From Cellulomonas pakistanensis (GTDB taxonomy: Bacteria > Actinomycetota > Actinomycetes > Actinomycetales > Cellulomonadaceae): a stretch of 64,000 nucleotides of DNA. The notes under the pieces are model-generated. The model had not been told where the DNA came from. It saw only the letters and a program-made list of their open reading frames with translations, and searched no databases. This document shows, in pieces, positions 51,383 to 61,142 of the stretch (its first letter is position 1; every line of letters begins with the position of its first letter). The position numbers were made by a program, and so were the translations under genes. The stretch spans positions 1 to 64,000 of the forward strand of contig NZ_BONO01000008.1 in the NCBI RefSeq assembly GCF_016862755.1. The letters run 5' to 3'.

Positions 51383-52423
51383 GTGACCGGCACGCCCGGC
51401 GCCCCCGCGGTCCGGCGCCCGCCCGCGATGAGCGACGTCGCCGCGCTCGCGGGGGTGTCGCACCAGACGGTGTCGCGCGTGCTCAACGACCACCCGAGCG
51501 TCCGGCCGGAGACCCGCGAGCGGGTGCTCGCCGCGATCGCCGAGCTCGGCTACCGCCGCAACAGCGCGGCGCGGGCGCTCGTCACCCGGCGGTCCGGCGC
51601 GCTCGGCGTGGTCACCACGTCGTCCGTGCACCACGGCCCCACCAGCACGCTGATCGGCCTGGAGAGCGCGGCCCGCGAGGTCGGCTACTACGTGAGCGTC
51701 GCGGCCATCGACACGTTCGACGGCGGGACGATGCGCGGCGCGCTCGACCACTTCCTGGACCAGGCCGTCGAGGGCATCGCGATCATCGCGCCGCAGGTCG
51801 ACGTGGCGGAGGCCGTCGCGGCGTTCGACGTCCCGGTACCGGTCGTCTCCGTGACGTCCGGCGAGCCCGTGCCCGGGCCAGCGCACGTGGTGGCGGTCGG
51901 CGTCGACCAGCGCGAGGGCGCCCGGGCCGCGACCCGGCACCTGGTCGACCTCGGGCACCGCGAGGTCGTGCACCTCGCCGGGCCGCAGGACTGGTTCGAC
52001 GCGCAGGAGCGGCTCGCCGGCTGGCGCGAGGCGTGCGCGGCCGCCGGGGTCGCCGCGCCGGAGCCGGTCGAGGTCGACTGGTCCGCCGAGTCCGGCTACC
52101 GCGAGGGGCTGCGCCTGGCCGACGCGGGCGCGCCGACCGCCGTCTTCGCCGCGAACGACCAGCTCGCCCTGGGCCTGCTGCGGGCGTTCTGGGAGCGCGG
52201 GCTGCGGGTGCCGCAGGACGTGTCGGTGGTGGGCTTCGACGACGAGGCCGGCGCCGCGTACTTCGTGCCGCCGTTGACGACCGTCCGGCAGGACTTCCCG
52301 GCGCTCGGCCGCAGCGCGATCCAGGCCCTGGTCGGGGCCCTCGCGGGCGACCCCCCGCCCCGCACCCTGCTGCCGGCCACCCTGGTCCCCCGCGCGAGCA
52401 CCGCGCCCCCCGCCGCCCGCTGA
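51383..52423 (+). CDS. LacI-family repressor, probable arabinose regulon
   Basis: 346-residue LacI/GalR regulator. HTH: PPAMSDVAALAGVSHQTVSRVLNDHPSVRPETRERVLAAIAELGYRRNSAARALVTRRS. The effector domain ends with the usual VVGFDDEAGAAYFVPPLTTVRQDFPALGRSAI. It stands directly before araB-araD-araA. The palindromes TGTGAGCGCTAACA (52601) and GTGAGCGCTCAC (56665) are likely its operators. The inducer is probably L-arabinose or a derivative (inference). GTG start at 51383. Confidence 0.9.
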   Translation: MTGTPGAPAVRRPPAMSDVAALAGVSHQTVSRVLNDHPSVRPETRERVLAAIAELGYRRNSAARALVTRRSGALGVVTTSSVHHGPTSTLIGLESAAREVGYYVSVAAIDTFDGGTMRGALDHFLDQAVEGIAIIAPQVDVAEAVAAFDVPVPVVSVTSGEPVPGPAHVVAVGVDQREGARAATRHLVDLGHREVVHLAGPQDWFDAQERLAGWREACAAAGVAAPEPVEVDWSAESGYREGLRLADAGAPTAVFAANDQLALGLLRAFWERGLRVPQDVSVVGFDDEAGAAYFVPPLTTVRQDFPALGRSAIQALVGALAGDPPPRTLLPATLVPRASTAPPAAR

Positions 52424-52476
52424 CGCCCCTCGCGCCCCGCCGCTTCCCGCCCCCCGCCCCCGCCGCGCTGGTGAGT

Positions 52477-52536
52477 CGAGATGACAACTCTCGGCTGTGG
52501 TGCAAGCCCGGCGCGCAGCCGAGAGTTGTCATCTCG
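52477..52536. repeat. Long hairpin between LacI gene and araB
   Basis: Perfect 21-bp arms (52477-52497 and 52516-52536) with an 18-base loop. It begins 54 bases after the LacI stop and ends 65 bases before the operator at 52601. It may terminate the regulator transcript and insulate araB. Sequence of the arms is less GC-rich than surroundings (GATGACAACTCTCGG). Confidence 0.8.
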
Positions 52537-52600
52537 GCGGGTTGTGCGCGCGGGAGGGGCGCGGTCCGCGCCGGGCACCAGGGCGGTTGGACGGCGCGCG

Positions 52601-52614
52601 TGTGAGCGCTAACA
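52601..52614. promoter_or_regulatory. LacI-type operator before araB
   Basis: TGTGAGCGCTAACA is a near-palindrome with the central AGCGCT typical of actinobacterial LacI regulators. It lies 91-104 bases upstream of the araB ATG. It shares TGTGAGCGCT with the site at 56664-56677 before the sugar importer. Confidence 0.7.
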
Positions 52615-52704
52615 TCAGCGGGAGGACGCGGCGCCTCGCCGCGTGCGGGAACATCGCAGGCGAGACCGGGCAGCGCAGCCCGGCGCGCGAGGACGGAGCA
52701 CGCA

Positions 52705-54318
52705 ATGGCGCAGGACCACGACGACGCACGCCGCGACGAGATCGCCGCCGCGATCACCGAGGGGCGCACGTCCCTCGGCATCGAGCTCGGCTCCACCCGC
52801 ATCAAGGCCTGCCTGATCGGCCCCGACCACGCGCCCGTCGCCACGGGCAGCCACGCGTGGGAGAACCAGTACGTCGACGGCGTGTGGACCTACTCGCTCG
52901 ACGCGGTCTGGGCCGGCCTCCAGGAGTCGATCGCCACGCTGCTCTCCGACGTCGAGCAGCGGTACGGCGTCCGCCCGACGACGTTCGGCGCGCTCGGCGT
53001 CTCGGCGATGATGCACGGCTACCTGCCGTTCGACGCCGACGGCGAGCTGCTGGTGCCGTTCCGCACGTGGCGGAACACCTCCACCGGCCGGGCGGCCGCG
53101 GAGCTCACCGACAAGCTCGGCTTCAACATCCCGCTGCGCTGGTCGATCGCGCACCTCTACCAGGCGATCCTCGACCACGAGCCGCACGTCCCGCAGATCG
53201 ACTTCACCACGACGCTGGCCGGCTACGTGCACTGGAAGCTCACCGGGCGGAAGGTGCTCGGCGTCGGCGACGCGTCGGGCATGTTCCCGATCGACCCGGC
53301 CACCCGCGGCTACGACGCGACGATGCTGGCCCAGGTCGACGAGATCGTCGCGACCCGCCGCCCCGGCCTGAACGTCGAGGCGCTGCTGCCCGAGGTGCTC
53401 CCCGCGGGCGCCGACGCCGGCCGGCTCACCGAGGAGGGCGCCGCCCTGCTCGACCCGACCGGCGCGCTGCAGGCCGGCATCCCGCTCTGCCCGCCCGAGG
53501 GCGACGCCGGCACCGGCATGGTCGCGACCAACTCGGTCGCCCCGCGCACGGGCAACGTCAGCGCGGGCACGTCCATCTTCGCCATGGTCGTGCTCGAGAA
53601 GCCGCTGGCCCGGGTGCACCACGAGCTCGACGTGGTGACGACGCCGGCCGGCGACCTGGTCGCGATGGTGCACTGCAACAACGGCGCGTCCGAGCTCAAC
53701 GCCTGGGCGGGCCTGTTCGGCGAGTTCGCCACCGCGCTCGGCGCCTCCGCCGCAGCCGACGACGTGTTCGGCGCCCTGTTCCGCGCCGCGCTCGAGGGCG
53801 ACGCCGACGGCGGCGGCCTGCTCGCGTACAACTACCTGTCCGGCGAGCCGATCACCGGGCTCGACGCCGGTCGCCCGCTCGTCGTCCGCACGCCCGACAG
53901 CCGCCTGACGCTCGCGAACTTCATGCGGACGCAGCTGTACTCGGCGTTCGGCACCCTGAGCCTCGGCATGCACGTCCTGCAGGGCGAGGGCGTCGCGATC
54001 GACGCGATGTTCGCGCACGGCGGCATGTTCCGGACCGCCGGGGTCGCGCAGCGCCTGCTGGCCGCGGCGATCGACGCGCCCGTCGCCGTCGGCGAGACGG
54101 CGGCCGAGGGCGGCGCGTGGGGCATCGCGGTGCTCGCCGCCTACCTGGACGCCGCGGCGGAGCAGGACCTGCCGACGTACCTGACCGAGCGCGTGTTCGC
54201 CGGCGCGGCCGTCGACACCGTCACCCCGGAGCCGGCCGACGTCGCCGGCTACGAGCAGTTCCTGGACCGCTACCGCGCCGGCCTCGCGGTCGAGCGCGCG
54301 GCGACCGAGGCCCTCTGA
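52705..54318 (+). CDS. araB: FGGY sugar kinase, probable L-ribulokinase
   Basis: 537-residue FGGY-family carbohydrate kinase. N-terminal phosphate loop region [15 protein letters not shown], substrate contact region [19 protein letters not shown], and the second ATPase half with [14 protein letters not shown] and [27 protein letters not shown]. The sequence resembles the xylulokinase-like branch used as ribulokinase in actinobacteria rather than E. coli AraB. Its place before araD and araA supports L-ribulose as substrate. ATG at 52705; a LacI-type operator lies upstream. Confidence 0.85.
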   Translation: MAQDHDDARRDEIAAAITEGRTSLGIELGSTRIKACLIGPDHAPVATGSHAWENQYVDGVWTYSLDAVWAGLQESIATLLSDVEQRYGVRPTTFGALGVSAMMHGYLPFDADGELLVPFRTWRNTSTGRAAAELTDKLGFNIPLRWSIAHLYQAILDHEPHVPQIDFTTTLAGYVHWKLTGRKVLGVGDASGMFPIDPATRGYDATMLAQVDEIVATRRPGLNVEALLPEVLPAGADAGRLTEEGAALLDPTGALQAGIPLCPPEGDAGTGMVATNSVAPRTGNVSAGTSIFAMVVLEKPLARVHHELDVVTTPAGDLVAMVHCNNGASELNAWAGLFGEFATALGASAAADDVFGALFRAALEGDADGGGLLAYNYLSGEPITGLDAGRPLVVRTPDSRLTLANFMRTQLYSAFGTLSLGMHVLQGEGVAIDAMFAHGGMFRTAGVAQRLLAAAIDAPVAVGETAAEGGAWGIAVLAAYLDAAAEQDLPTYLTERVFAGAAVDTVTPEPADVAGYEQFLDRYRAGLAVERAATEAL

Positions 54319-54344
54319 CCACCCACTCCCGAGGAGGAGACCCC

Positions 54345-55100
54345 ATGACCCGGACCCTCGCCGACTACCCGGCCGAGGTGCAGGAGGCGGTCGCGCGCAC
54401 CCGCGAGGTCGTCGCGCGGCTGCACGCCGAGCTGCCCCGCTGGGAGCTGATCGTCTGGACGGCGGGCAACGTGTCCCAGCGCGTCCAGGTGGACCCGGCC
54501 GGCCCGTCGGCCGACGACCTGCTCGTCATCAAGCCGTCCGGCGTGACCTACGACGAGCTGACCCCCGAGTCGATGGTCGTCTGCGACCTCGACGGGAACC
54601 TGGTCGACGGCACCCGCAGCCCGTCCTCGGACACCGCGGCGCACGCCTACGTGTACACGCACATGCCCGAGATCGGCGGCGTCGTGCACACGCACTCGAC
54701 CTACGCGACGGCCTGGGCGGCGCGCGCCGAGCCGGTGCCGTGCGTGCTGACGATGATGGCCGACGAGTTCGGCGGGGACATCCCGGTCGGCCCGTTCGCG
54801 CTCATCGGCGACGACTCGATCGGTCGCGGCATCGTCGAGACGCTGCGGGAGTCCCGGAGCCCGGCGGTGCTGATGCGCAACCACGGCCCGTTCACCATCG
54901 GCAAGGACGCCAAGACCGCGGTGAAGGCCGCCGTCATGGTCGAGGAGGTCGCGCGCACCGTGCACATCTCCCGCCAGCTCGGCGAGCCGACGCGCATCCC
55001 GCAGGACCAGGTCGACTCGCTGTACGCCCGGTACCAGAACGTCTACGGCCAGGGCAGTGCTGCCCCGGCCGCCGCGAACACGAAGGAGCAGGACGCATGA
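54345..55100 (+). CDS. araD: L-ribulose-5-phosphate 4-epimerase
   Basis: 251-residue class II aldolase/epimerase family enzyme converting L-ribulose 5-phosphate to D-xylulose 5-phosphate. Zinc ligands in [14 protein letters not shown] and a later His in [19 protein letters not shown] and [10 protein letters not shown] form the phosphate site. ATG at 54345 follows GAGGAGGAGACCCC. Its stop overlaps araA (ATGA). Confidence 0.93.
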   Translation: MTRTLADYPAEVQEAVARTREVVARLHAELPRWELIVWTAGNVSQRVQVDPAGPSADDLLVIKPSGVTYDELTPESMVVCDLDGNLVDGTRSPSSDTAAHAYVYTHMPEIGGVVHTHSTYATAWAARAEPVPCVLTMMADEFGGDIPVGPFALIGDDSIGRGIVETLRESRSPAVLMRNHGPFTIGKDAKTAVKAAVMVEEVARTVHISRQLGEPTRIPQDQVDSLYARYQNVYGQGSAAPAAANTKEQDA

Positions 55101-56605
55101 CCAAGCCCTACGCCGACCGCGAGGTCTGGTTCTTCACCGGCAGCCAGGACCTGTACGGCGAGGAGACCCTGCGCCAGGTCGCTGAGCAGTCCCAGGAGGT
55201 GGCCCGCACCCTGGACGAGGCCGCCGACGTGCCGGTCCGCATCGTGTGGAAGCCGGTGCTCAAGGACTCCGTGTCGATCCGCCGGGCGATGCTCGACGCG
55301 AACTCCGACGACCGCGTCCTGGGCGTCATCACCTGGATGCACACGTTCAGCCCGGCCAAGATGTGGATCGCCGGCCTGGACCAGCTCCGCAAGCCGCTGC
55401 TGCACCTGCACACGCAGGCCAACGTCGAGCTGCCCTGGGACAGCATCGACATGGACTTCATGAACCTCAACCAGGCCGCGCACGGCGACCGCGAGTACGC
55501 GTACATCGCGTCCCGCCTCGGCGTCGCCCGCACGACCGTCGTCGGCCACGCGTCGAACCCGGCCGTCGCGAAGCGGGTCGGCACCTGGGCGCGCGCCGCC
55601 GCGGGCTGGGCCGCCACGCACGAGCTGAAGCTGGTCCGGTTCGGCGACAACATGCGCAACGTCGCGGTCACCGAGGGCGACAAGACCGAGGCCGAGCTGC
55701 GGTTCGGCGTCTCGGTGAACACCTGGGGCGTCAACGAGCTGGTCGCCGCGGTGGACGCCGTGGCCGACGCGGACGTCGACGCGCTCGTCGCCGAGTACGA
55801 GGACCTCTACGACGTGGTGCCCGAGCTGCGCCGCGGCGGCGACCGCCACGAGTCGCTGCGGTACGCCGCGCGCCAGGAGATCGCGCTCGAGACGTTCCTG
55901 ACCTCGGTCGGCGCGAAGGCGTTCACCACGAACTTCGAGGACCTCGGCGACCTGCGCCAGCTCCCCGGCCTCGCCGTGCAGCGGCTCATGTCCAAGGGCT
56001 ACGGCTTCGGCGCCGAGGGCGACTGGAAGACCGCCGTCCTGGTCCGCGCGGCCAAGGTGATGGGCGAGGGCCTGCCCGGCGGCGCGTCGCTCATGGAGGA
56101 CTACACCTACGACCTGACCCCGGGCGCGGAGAAGATCCTCGGCGCCCACATGCTCGAGATCTGCCCCTCCCTGACCACGTCGAAGCCGAAGGTGGAGATC
56201 CATCCGCTCGGCATCGGCGGCAAGGAGGACCCGGTCCGCATGGTGTTCGACGCCGACCCGGGCGAGGCCGTGGTGGTGTCGCTCGCCGACATGCGCGACC
56301 GGTTCCGGATGACCGCGAACGTCGTCGACGTCGTGCCCCCGACGCAGGAGCTGCCGAACCTCCCGGTGGCCCGCGCGGTGTGGGAGCCCCGCCCCGACTT
56401 CGCCACGTCGGCGGAGGCCTGGCTGACCGCGGGCGGCGCGCACCACACGGTGATGTCGACCGCCGCGGGCGTCGAGGCGTTCGAGATCTACGCCGACATC
56501 GCCGGCACGGAGCTGCTGGTCATCGACGAGAGCACCACCCGCCGCGGCTTCCGCGACCAGGTGCGCTGGAACCAGGTGTACTACCGGATCGCCCAGGGCT
56601 TCTGA
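55097..56605 (+). CDS. araA: L-arabinose isomerase
   Basis: 502-residue isomerase of L-arabinose to L-ribulose. Conserved segments: [60 protein letters not shown] and [10 protein letters not shown]. The metal-site glutamates and histidines of the family are in these regions. Length equals the E. coli enzyme. Translationally coupled to araD. Together AraA, AraB and AraD feed arabinose into the pentose phosphate pathway. Confidence 0.96.
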   Translation: MTKPYADREVWFFTGSQDLYGEETLRQVAEQSQEVARTLDEAADVPVRIVWKPVLKDSVSIRRAMLDANSDDRVLGVITWMHTFSPAKMWIAGLDQLRKPLLHLHTQANVELPWDSIDMDFMNLNQAAHGDREYAYIASRLGVARTTVVGHASNPAVAKRVGTWARAAAGWAATHELKLVRFGDNMRNVAVTEGDKTEAELRFGVSVNTWGVNELVAAVDAVADADVDALVAEYEDLYDVVPELRRGGDRHESLRYAARQEIALETFLTSVGAKAFTTNFEDLGDLRQLPGLAVQRLMSKGYGFGAEGDWKTAVLVRAAKVMGEGLPGGASLMEDYTYDLTPGAEKILGAHMLEICPSLTTSKPKVEIHPLGIGGKEDPVRMVFDADPGEAVVVSLADMRDRFRMTANVVDVVPPTQELPNLPVARAVWEPRPDFATSAEAWLTAGGAHHTVMSTAAGVEAFEIYADIAGTELLVIDESTTRRGFRDQVRWNQVYYRIAQGF

Positions 56606-56623
56606 GCCCGACGCGCTCGTCAC

Positions 56624-56659
56624 GACGGCCCGTCCCCGCTGCCGCGGGGGCGGGCCGTC
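56624..56659 (+). terminator. Terminator of the araBDA operon
   Basis: 16-bp stem with one G-T pair (56624-56639 and 56644-56659), four-base loop TGCC, 18 bases after the araA stop. No U-tract. Confidence 0.8.
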
Positions 56660-56663
56660 GCCA

Positions 56664-56677
56664 TGTGAGCGCTCACC
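56664..56677. promoter_or_regulatory. LacI-type operator before the sugar importer
   Basis: TGTGAGCGCTCACC contains the perfect palindrome GTGAGCGCTCAC (56665-56676). It shares ten leading bases with the araB operator at 52601. It lies 333 bases upstream of the binding-protein gene, just after the ara terminator, so a promoter for the importer probably lies downstream of it. Confidence 0.7.
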
Positions 56678-56854
56678 CGATCGGCGTTCTGACTTCGCGC
56701 ACCGAACCCAAGGCGATGCGCCGGGCGGGTGAACCGGGTGCCCCCGTAGGCGCGCGCGGTCGGCGGAAAAGTCCGCCTGACCTGCGACGTCGTACGGTTC
56801 CCGGCGGTGGCAGCGGACCGTTACCCATCTGCAACCTGGCGGCCGATCCTTTGG

Positions 56855-56874
56855 CTTGACTTCTTGAAGTCAAG
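56855..56874. promoter_or_regulatory. Second operator-like palindrome before the sugar importer
   Basis: CTTGACTTC and GAAGTCAAG form a perfect 9-bp inverted repeat separated by TT. It includes TTGACT, a good -35-like sequence, but no convincing -10 at the right distance was found. It lies 136-155 bases upstream of the binding-protein ATG. The binding protein is unknown; a ROK-family regulator is one possibility. The rest of 56678-57009 holds no gene. Confidence 0.55.
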
Positions 56875-57009
56875 GCCGCGACAGTATGCAGGTGCTCGCC
56901 GGCGGTGGGGGATGAACCCCGGCCGCGCGGCGCAGGGCAGGACGGGCGACGGTGCGACTCCGCGCCCCAGACGACGAGGTCAGCAAACCCTCTCGAGGAG
57001 GAGAAGGAC

Positions 57010-58155
57010 ATGAAGAGCATCCGGTTCGTCGCGCTCGGCGGCGTGCTCGCGCTCGGCCTGGCGGCGTGCTCCGGCGGCGGCGCCGGCAGCGGCGGCGCCG
57101 AGGGCGGCACCGACGCGGAGCCCAGCGACCTCACGATCGGCGTCGCGATGCCGACGGAGACCTCCGAGCGGTGGATCGCCGACGGCGACGCCGTGAAGAG
57201 CCAGCTGGAGGAGGCGGGCTACACGGTCGACCTGCAGTACGCGGCCGACGACATCCCGACGCAGGCGCAGCAGATCGACCAGATGATCACGAAGGGCGCC
57301 GACCTCCTGATCGTCGCCTCGATCGACGGCACGGCGCTCGCGAACCAGCTGCAGGCCGCGGCCGACCAGGGCATCCCGGTCATCGCCTACGACCGCCTGA
57401 TCCGCGACACCGAGAACGTCGACTTCTACGTCACGTTCGACAACTACAACGTCGGCGTCCAGCAGGCCACCTCGCTGCTCGTCGGCCTGGGCATCCTCGA
57501 CGCCGAGGGCAACGAGGCCGGCGCCACCGGCCCGTTCAACATCGAGCTGTTCGCCGGCTCGCTGGACGACAACAACGCGCACTTCTTCTTCCAGGGCGCG
57601 ATGGACACGCTGCAGCCGTACATCGACAACGGCACGCTCGTCGTGAAGTCGGGCCAGACCGAGATCGAGCAGGTCGCGACCCTGCGCTGGCTGCAGGAGA
57701 CCGCCCAGAAGCGCATGGAGGACCTGCTGACCTCCACGTACGCGGGCGGCGACAAGGTCGACGGCGTGCTGTCCCCCTACGACGGCATCTCCCGCGGCAT
57801 CATCACCGCGCTGCAGAACGCCGGCTACGGCGACAGCATCGAGGCCGGCCTGCCGATCGTGACCGGCCAGGACGCCGAGATCGCCTCCGTCAAGCTCATC
57901 AACGACGGCGTGCAGTTCTCGACGATCTTCAAGGACACCCGCAAGCTCGCCGAGCAGGCGGTCGTCTCGGCCCAGGCGTTCCTGGACGGCGAGGAGCCCG
58001 AGGCCAACAACACGGAGGACTACGACAACGGCGTGAAGGTCGTCCCGTCGTACCTGCTGGAGTCGGACATCGTCTACGCCGACAACATCCAGTCCCTCCT
58101 GATCGACTCGGGCTACTGGACCGAGGAGGAGGTCGCGGCCGGCCAGGCCGACTGA
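57010..58155 (+). CDS. chvE: Multiple-monosaccharide ABC importer binding lipoprotein (ChvE-like)
   Basis: 381-residue periplasmic-binding-type lipoprotein. Lipobox LAAC with Cys20. Mature sequence LTIGVAMPTETSERWIADGDAVKSQLEEAGY, then QIDQMITKGADLLIVASIDGTALANQL and GIPVIAYDRLIRDTENVDFYVTFDNYNVG, as in ChvE/XylF proteins binding arabinose, xylose, galactose or glucose. A strong Shine-Dalgarno sequence (GAGGAGGAGAAGGAC) precedes the ATG. It is first in the importer operon, and a hairpin after it probably reduces downstream transcription. Confidence 0.92.
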   Translation: MKSIRFVALGGVLALGLAACSGGGAGSGGAEGGTDAEPSDLTIGVAMPTETSERWIADGDAVKSQLEEAGYTVDLQYAADDIPTQAQQIDQMITKGADLLIVASIDGTALANQLQAAADQGIPVIAYDRLIRDTENVDFYVTFDNYNVGVQQATSLLVGLGILDAEGNEAGATGPFNIELFAGSLDDNNAHFFFQGAMDTLQPYIDNGTLVVKSGQTEIEQVATLRWLQETAQKRMEDLLTSTYAGGDKVDGVLSPYDGISRGIITALQNAGYGDSIEAGLPIVTGQDAEIASVKLINDGVQFSTIFKDTRKLAEQAVVSAQAFLDGEEPEANNTEDYDNGVKVVPSYLLESDIVYADNIQSLLIDSGYWTEEEVAAGQAD

Positions 58156-58173
58156 CCCCCAGCGTGACCCGAC

Positions 58174-58213
58174 GCGGGCCGGCCGGCACGACATCCGTGC
58201 CGGCCGGTCCCGC
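58174..58213 (+). terminator. Intra-operon hairpin after the binding-protein gene
   Basis: 17-bp stem with a one-base bulge (58174-58190 and 58196-58213), five-base loop ACATC. It lies between the binding-protein and ATPase genes. Partial termination here would give more binding protein than ATPase and permease, a common pattern in ABC importers. Confidence 0.7.
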
Positions 58214-58260
58214 GGCGACGTGTTCCATCGCCCGACACGACTGAGGACGGTCGAGGCCGC

Positions 58261-59799
58261 ATGAGCGACCACATCCTGGAAATGCACTCCATCACCAAGA
58301 CCTTTCCCGGGGTCAAGGCGCTGCAGGACGTCAACCTGAACGTCAAGCGCGGGGAGATCCACGCGATCTGCGGGGAGAACGGGGCCGGCAAGTCCACCCT
58401 CATGAAGGTGCTGTCGGGCGTGTACCCGCACGGCACCTACGAGGGGGAGATCCGCTTCGACGGGGAGACGGTCGAGTTCGGCTCGATCAACGACTCCGAG
58501 GAGAAGGGGATCGTGATCATCCACCAGGAGCTTGCTCTGGTGCCCTACCTCTCGGTCGCGGAGAACATCTTCCTCGGCAACGAGCGGTCGCACCGCGGCC
58601 TCGTCGACTGGAACAAGGCGAACTCCGAGGCGGCCGTGCTGCTCGCGCGGGTCGGCCTGGACGAGAACCCCACCACCCCGATCGGCCAGCTGGGCGTCGG
58701 CAAGCAGCAGCTCGTGGAGATCGCCAAGGCGCTCTCCAAGAAGGTGAAGCTGCTCATCCTCGACGAGCCCACCGCGGCGCTCAACGACTCGGACTCCGAG
58801 CACCTGCTCAACCTGCTGCGGCACCTGCAGGGCCAGGGCATCACCTCGATCATGATCTCGCACAAGCTCAACGAGATCGCCGACATCGCGAACTCCACGA
58901 CGATCATCCGCGACGGCAGGACGATCGAGACCCTCGACATGGTCGCCGACAACGTCACCCAGGACCGGATCATCAAGGGCATGGTCGGCCGGGACCTCGA
59001 GCACCGGTACCCCGAGCACGTCTCGCACATCGGCGAGGAGGTGTTCCGCGTCGAGGACTGGCACGTCGAGCACCCCACGCAGCCGGGCCGCGTGGTCGTC
59101 GACGGCGCGTCGTTCAGCGTCCGCGCCGGCGAGATCGTCGGCATCGCGGGCCTCATGGGCGCCGGTCGCACCGAGCTGGCCATGAGCGTGTTCGGCCGCT
59201 CGTACGGCCGCAACATCACGGGCAAGGTCTTCCTGCACGGCAAGGAGATCAAGACCCGCTCGGTCACCGAGGCGATCGACCACGGTCTCGCCTACGCGAC
59301 CGAGGACCGCAAGACCTACGGCCTCAACCTCATCGAGGACATCCGCCGCAACATCTCCGCGGCCGGGCTCGGCAAGCTGTCGAAGGCCGGCTGGGTCAAC
59401 GGCAACGAGGAGATCAAGGTCGCCGAGGAGTACCGGCGGTCGATGAACATCAAGTCGCCGACCGTCATGGCGCTGACCGGCAAGCTGTCCGGCGGCAACC
59501 AGCAGAAGGTCGTGCTGTCCAAGTGGATCTACACGGACCCCGAGGTCCTGATCCTGGACGAGCCGACCCGCGGCATCGACGTCGGTGCCAAGTACGAGAT
59601 CTACACGATCATCAACAAGCTCGCGGACGCGGGGAAGGCCGTCGTGGTCATCTCCTCCGAGCTGCCCGAGCTCCTGGGCATCTGCGACCGCATCTACACC
59701 CTCGCGTTCGGTCGGATGACCGGCGTGCAGGAGCGTGCGGTCGCCACCCCGGAGAGCCTCATGGAGCTCATGACGAAGGAAAAGGAAACGGTTCGATGA
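58261..59799 (+). CDS. mmsA: Sugar ABC importer double-ATPase (MmsA/GguA-like)
   Basis: 512-residue carbohydrate uptake-2 ATPase with two nucleotide-binding halves. First half: Walker [36 protein letters not shown]. Second half: degenerate [10 protein letters not shown] in place of Walker [16 protein letters not shown] and [20 protein letters not shown]. It lies between the ChvE-like binding protein and the permease, as in the multiple monosaccharide importer. ATG at 58261. Confidence 0.94.
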   Translation: MSDHILEMHSITKTFPGVKALQDVNLNVKRGEIHAICGENGAGKSTLMKVLSGVYPHGTYEGEIRFDGETVEFGSINDSEEKGIVIIHQELALVPYLSVAENIFLGNERSHRGLVDWNKANSEAAVLLARVGLDENPTTPIGQLGVGKQQLVEIAKALSKKVKLLILDEPTAALNDSDSEHLLNLLRHLQGQGITSIMISHKLNEIADIANSTTIIRDGRTIETLDMVADNVTQDRIIKGMVGRDLEHRYPEHVSHIGEEVFRVEDWHVEHPTQPGRVVVDGASFSVRAGEIVGIAGLMGAGRTELAMSVFGRSYGRNITGKVFLHGKEIKTRSVTEAIDHGLAYATEDRKTYGLNLIEDIRRNISAAGLGKLSKAGWVNGNEEIKVAEEYRRSMNIKSPTVMALTGKLSGGNQQKVVLSKWIYTDPEVLILDEPTRGIDVGAKYEIYTIINKLADAGKAVVVISSELPELLGICDRIYTLAFGRMTGVQERAVATPESLMELMTKEKETVR

Positions 59800-60977
59800 C
59801 GGCTGTGGAAGGCCTGCGGGACATCTTCACGAAGAACCTGCGGACGAGTGGCATCTACATCGCGTTCGTGGTGATCATCGCGCTCTTCGCGGTCCTCACG
59901 GACGGCGTGCTGCTCGCCCCGGGCAACATCACGAACATCGTCCTGCAGTACTCGTACATCCTGATCCTCGCCATCGGCATGGTGATCGTGATCATCGGCG
60001 GCCACATCGACCTGTCGGTGGGCTCCGTGGTCGCGCTGACGGGCGCCGTCTCCGCGATCCTGGTCATCAAGAACGGCCAGCCGTGGTGGGTCGGCATCCT
60101 CGCCGCCCTCGTCGTCGGCCTCCTGGTCGGCGCCTGGCAGGGCTTCTGGGTCGCGTACGTCGGCATCCCGGCGTTCATCGTCACCCTGGCCGGCATGCTC
60201 CTGTTCCGCGGCCTCACCTACGAGGTGCTGAACAACATCTCGCTGTCGCCGTTCCCGCGCGACTACCAGCAGGTGGCGGGCGGCTTCCTCAACGGGCTGC
60301 TCGGTGGCCCCGGGTACGACGTCTTCACGCTCGTCATCGCCGCGATCGCCGTGGTGGGGTTCGCGTTCTCCTCCTGGCGCTCCCGGATGGGCCGCGTCCG
60401 CTACCAGCAGGCCGTCGAGGCGCTGCCGCTGTTCATCGCCAAGATCGTCCTCGTCGCGGTCGTCGTCATGGCGTTCGCCTGGCAGCTGGCGCACTCCCGC
60501 GGCCTGCCGATCGTGCTGATCATCCTCGCGGTGCTGATCCTCACCTACAACACCGTCACCAACCGCACGGTGTTCGGCCGCCACGTCTACGCGATCGGTG
60601 GCAACCTCAACGCCGCCCAGCTGTCCGGCGTGAAGGTCAAGCAGGTCAACTTCTGGATCTTCGTCAACATGGGCTTCCTCGCCGGTGTCGCGGGCGCGAT
60701 CTACTCGTCCCGCTCCAACGGCGCCCAGCCCGGCGCGGGCAACATGTTCGAGCTCGACGCCATCGCCGCCTGCTTCATCGGCGGCGCCTCGACGACCGGT
60801 GGTGTCGGCCGCGTGACCGGCGCCATGGTCGGTGGCCTGATCATGGCCGTGATGTCCAACGGCATGCAGCTCATGGGCGTGCCGCAGTCGACCCAGCAGA
60901 TCGTCAAGGGCCTCGTGCTCCTGCTGGCCGTCGCGTTCGACATCTACAACAAGCGCCGGGCGGGCGCCGCCCGCTGA
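59796..60977 (+). CDS. mmsB: Sugar ABC importer permease (MmsB/GguB-like)
   Basis: 393-residue CUT2 permease with about ten helices. [22 protein letters not shown] and [21 protein letters not shown] are the family signatures, followed by [22 protein letters not shown] and [26 protein letters not shown]. Its start overlaps the ATPase stop (ATGA). It completes the importer for arabinose or related monosaccharides. Confidence 0.94.
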   Translation: MTAVEGLRDIFTKNLRTSGIYIAFVVIIALFAVLTDGVLLAPGNITNIVLQYSYILILAIGMVIVIIGGHIDLSVGSVVALTGAVSAILVIKNGQPWWVGILAALVVGLLVGAWQGFWVAYVGIPAFIVTLAGMLLFRGLTYEVLNNISLSPFPRDYQQVAGGFLNGLLGGPGYDVFTLVIAAIAVVGFAFSSWRSRMGRVRYQQAVEALPLFIAKIVLVAVVVMAFAWQLAHSRGLPIVLIILAVLILTYNTVTNRTVFGRHVYAIGGNLNAAQLSGVKVKQVNFWIFVNMGFLAGVAGAIYSSRSNGAQPGAGNMFELDAIAACFIGGASTTGGVGRVTGAMVGGLIMAVMSNGMQLMGVPQSTQQIVKGLVLLLAVAFDIYNKRRAGAAR

Positions 60978-61001
60978 CCTCGGGCGCATCGCACGGCCGG
61001 T

Positions 61002-61041
61002 GAGGGCCGGGACGCGGGGGAGACCCCGGGTCCCGGCCCTC
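61002..61041 (+). terminator. Terminator of the sugar importer operon
   Basis: 12-bp perfect stem (61002-61013 and 61030-61041) with an inner GGGG/CCCC pair around GAGA, 25 bases after the mmsB stop. It is separate from the longer hairpin at 61067. Confidence 0.8.
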
Positions 61042-61066
61042 GCTGCGTGCCGGGGCGTCCCGCGAG

Positions 61067-61126
61067 GACGAGTGGAAGATCCGGCCCGACACGCCCCGGC
61101 GTGTCCGGCCGGATCGTCCACTCGTC
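61067..61126. terminator. 29-bp hairpin downstream of corA
   Basis: Arms 61067-61095 and 61098-61126 pair over 29 bases with two mismatches and a two-base tip (CC). It lies 17 bases beyond the corA stop on the minus strand. It is the longest stem in the window and belongs with the other long intergenic hairpins. Confidence 0.8.
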
Positions 61127-61142
61127 GCCGGTCGGCGGCGGG

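Noticed and set aside
56856..56887. TTGACT at 56856 as a -35 with CAGTAT or TATGCA as -10
   Set aside because: Spacings of 20 and 23 bases are too long. The inverted repeat is better described as an operator.
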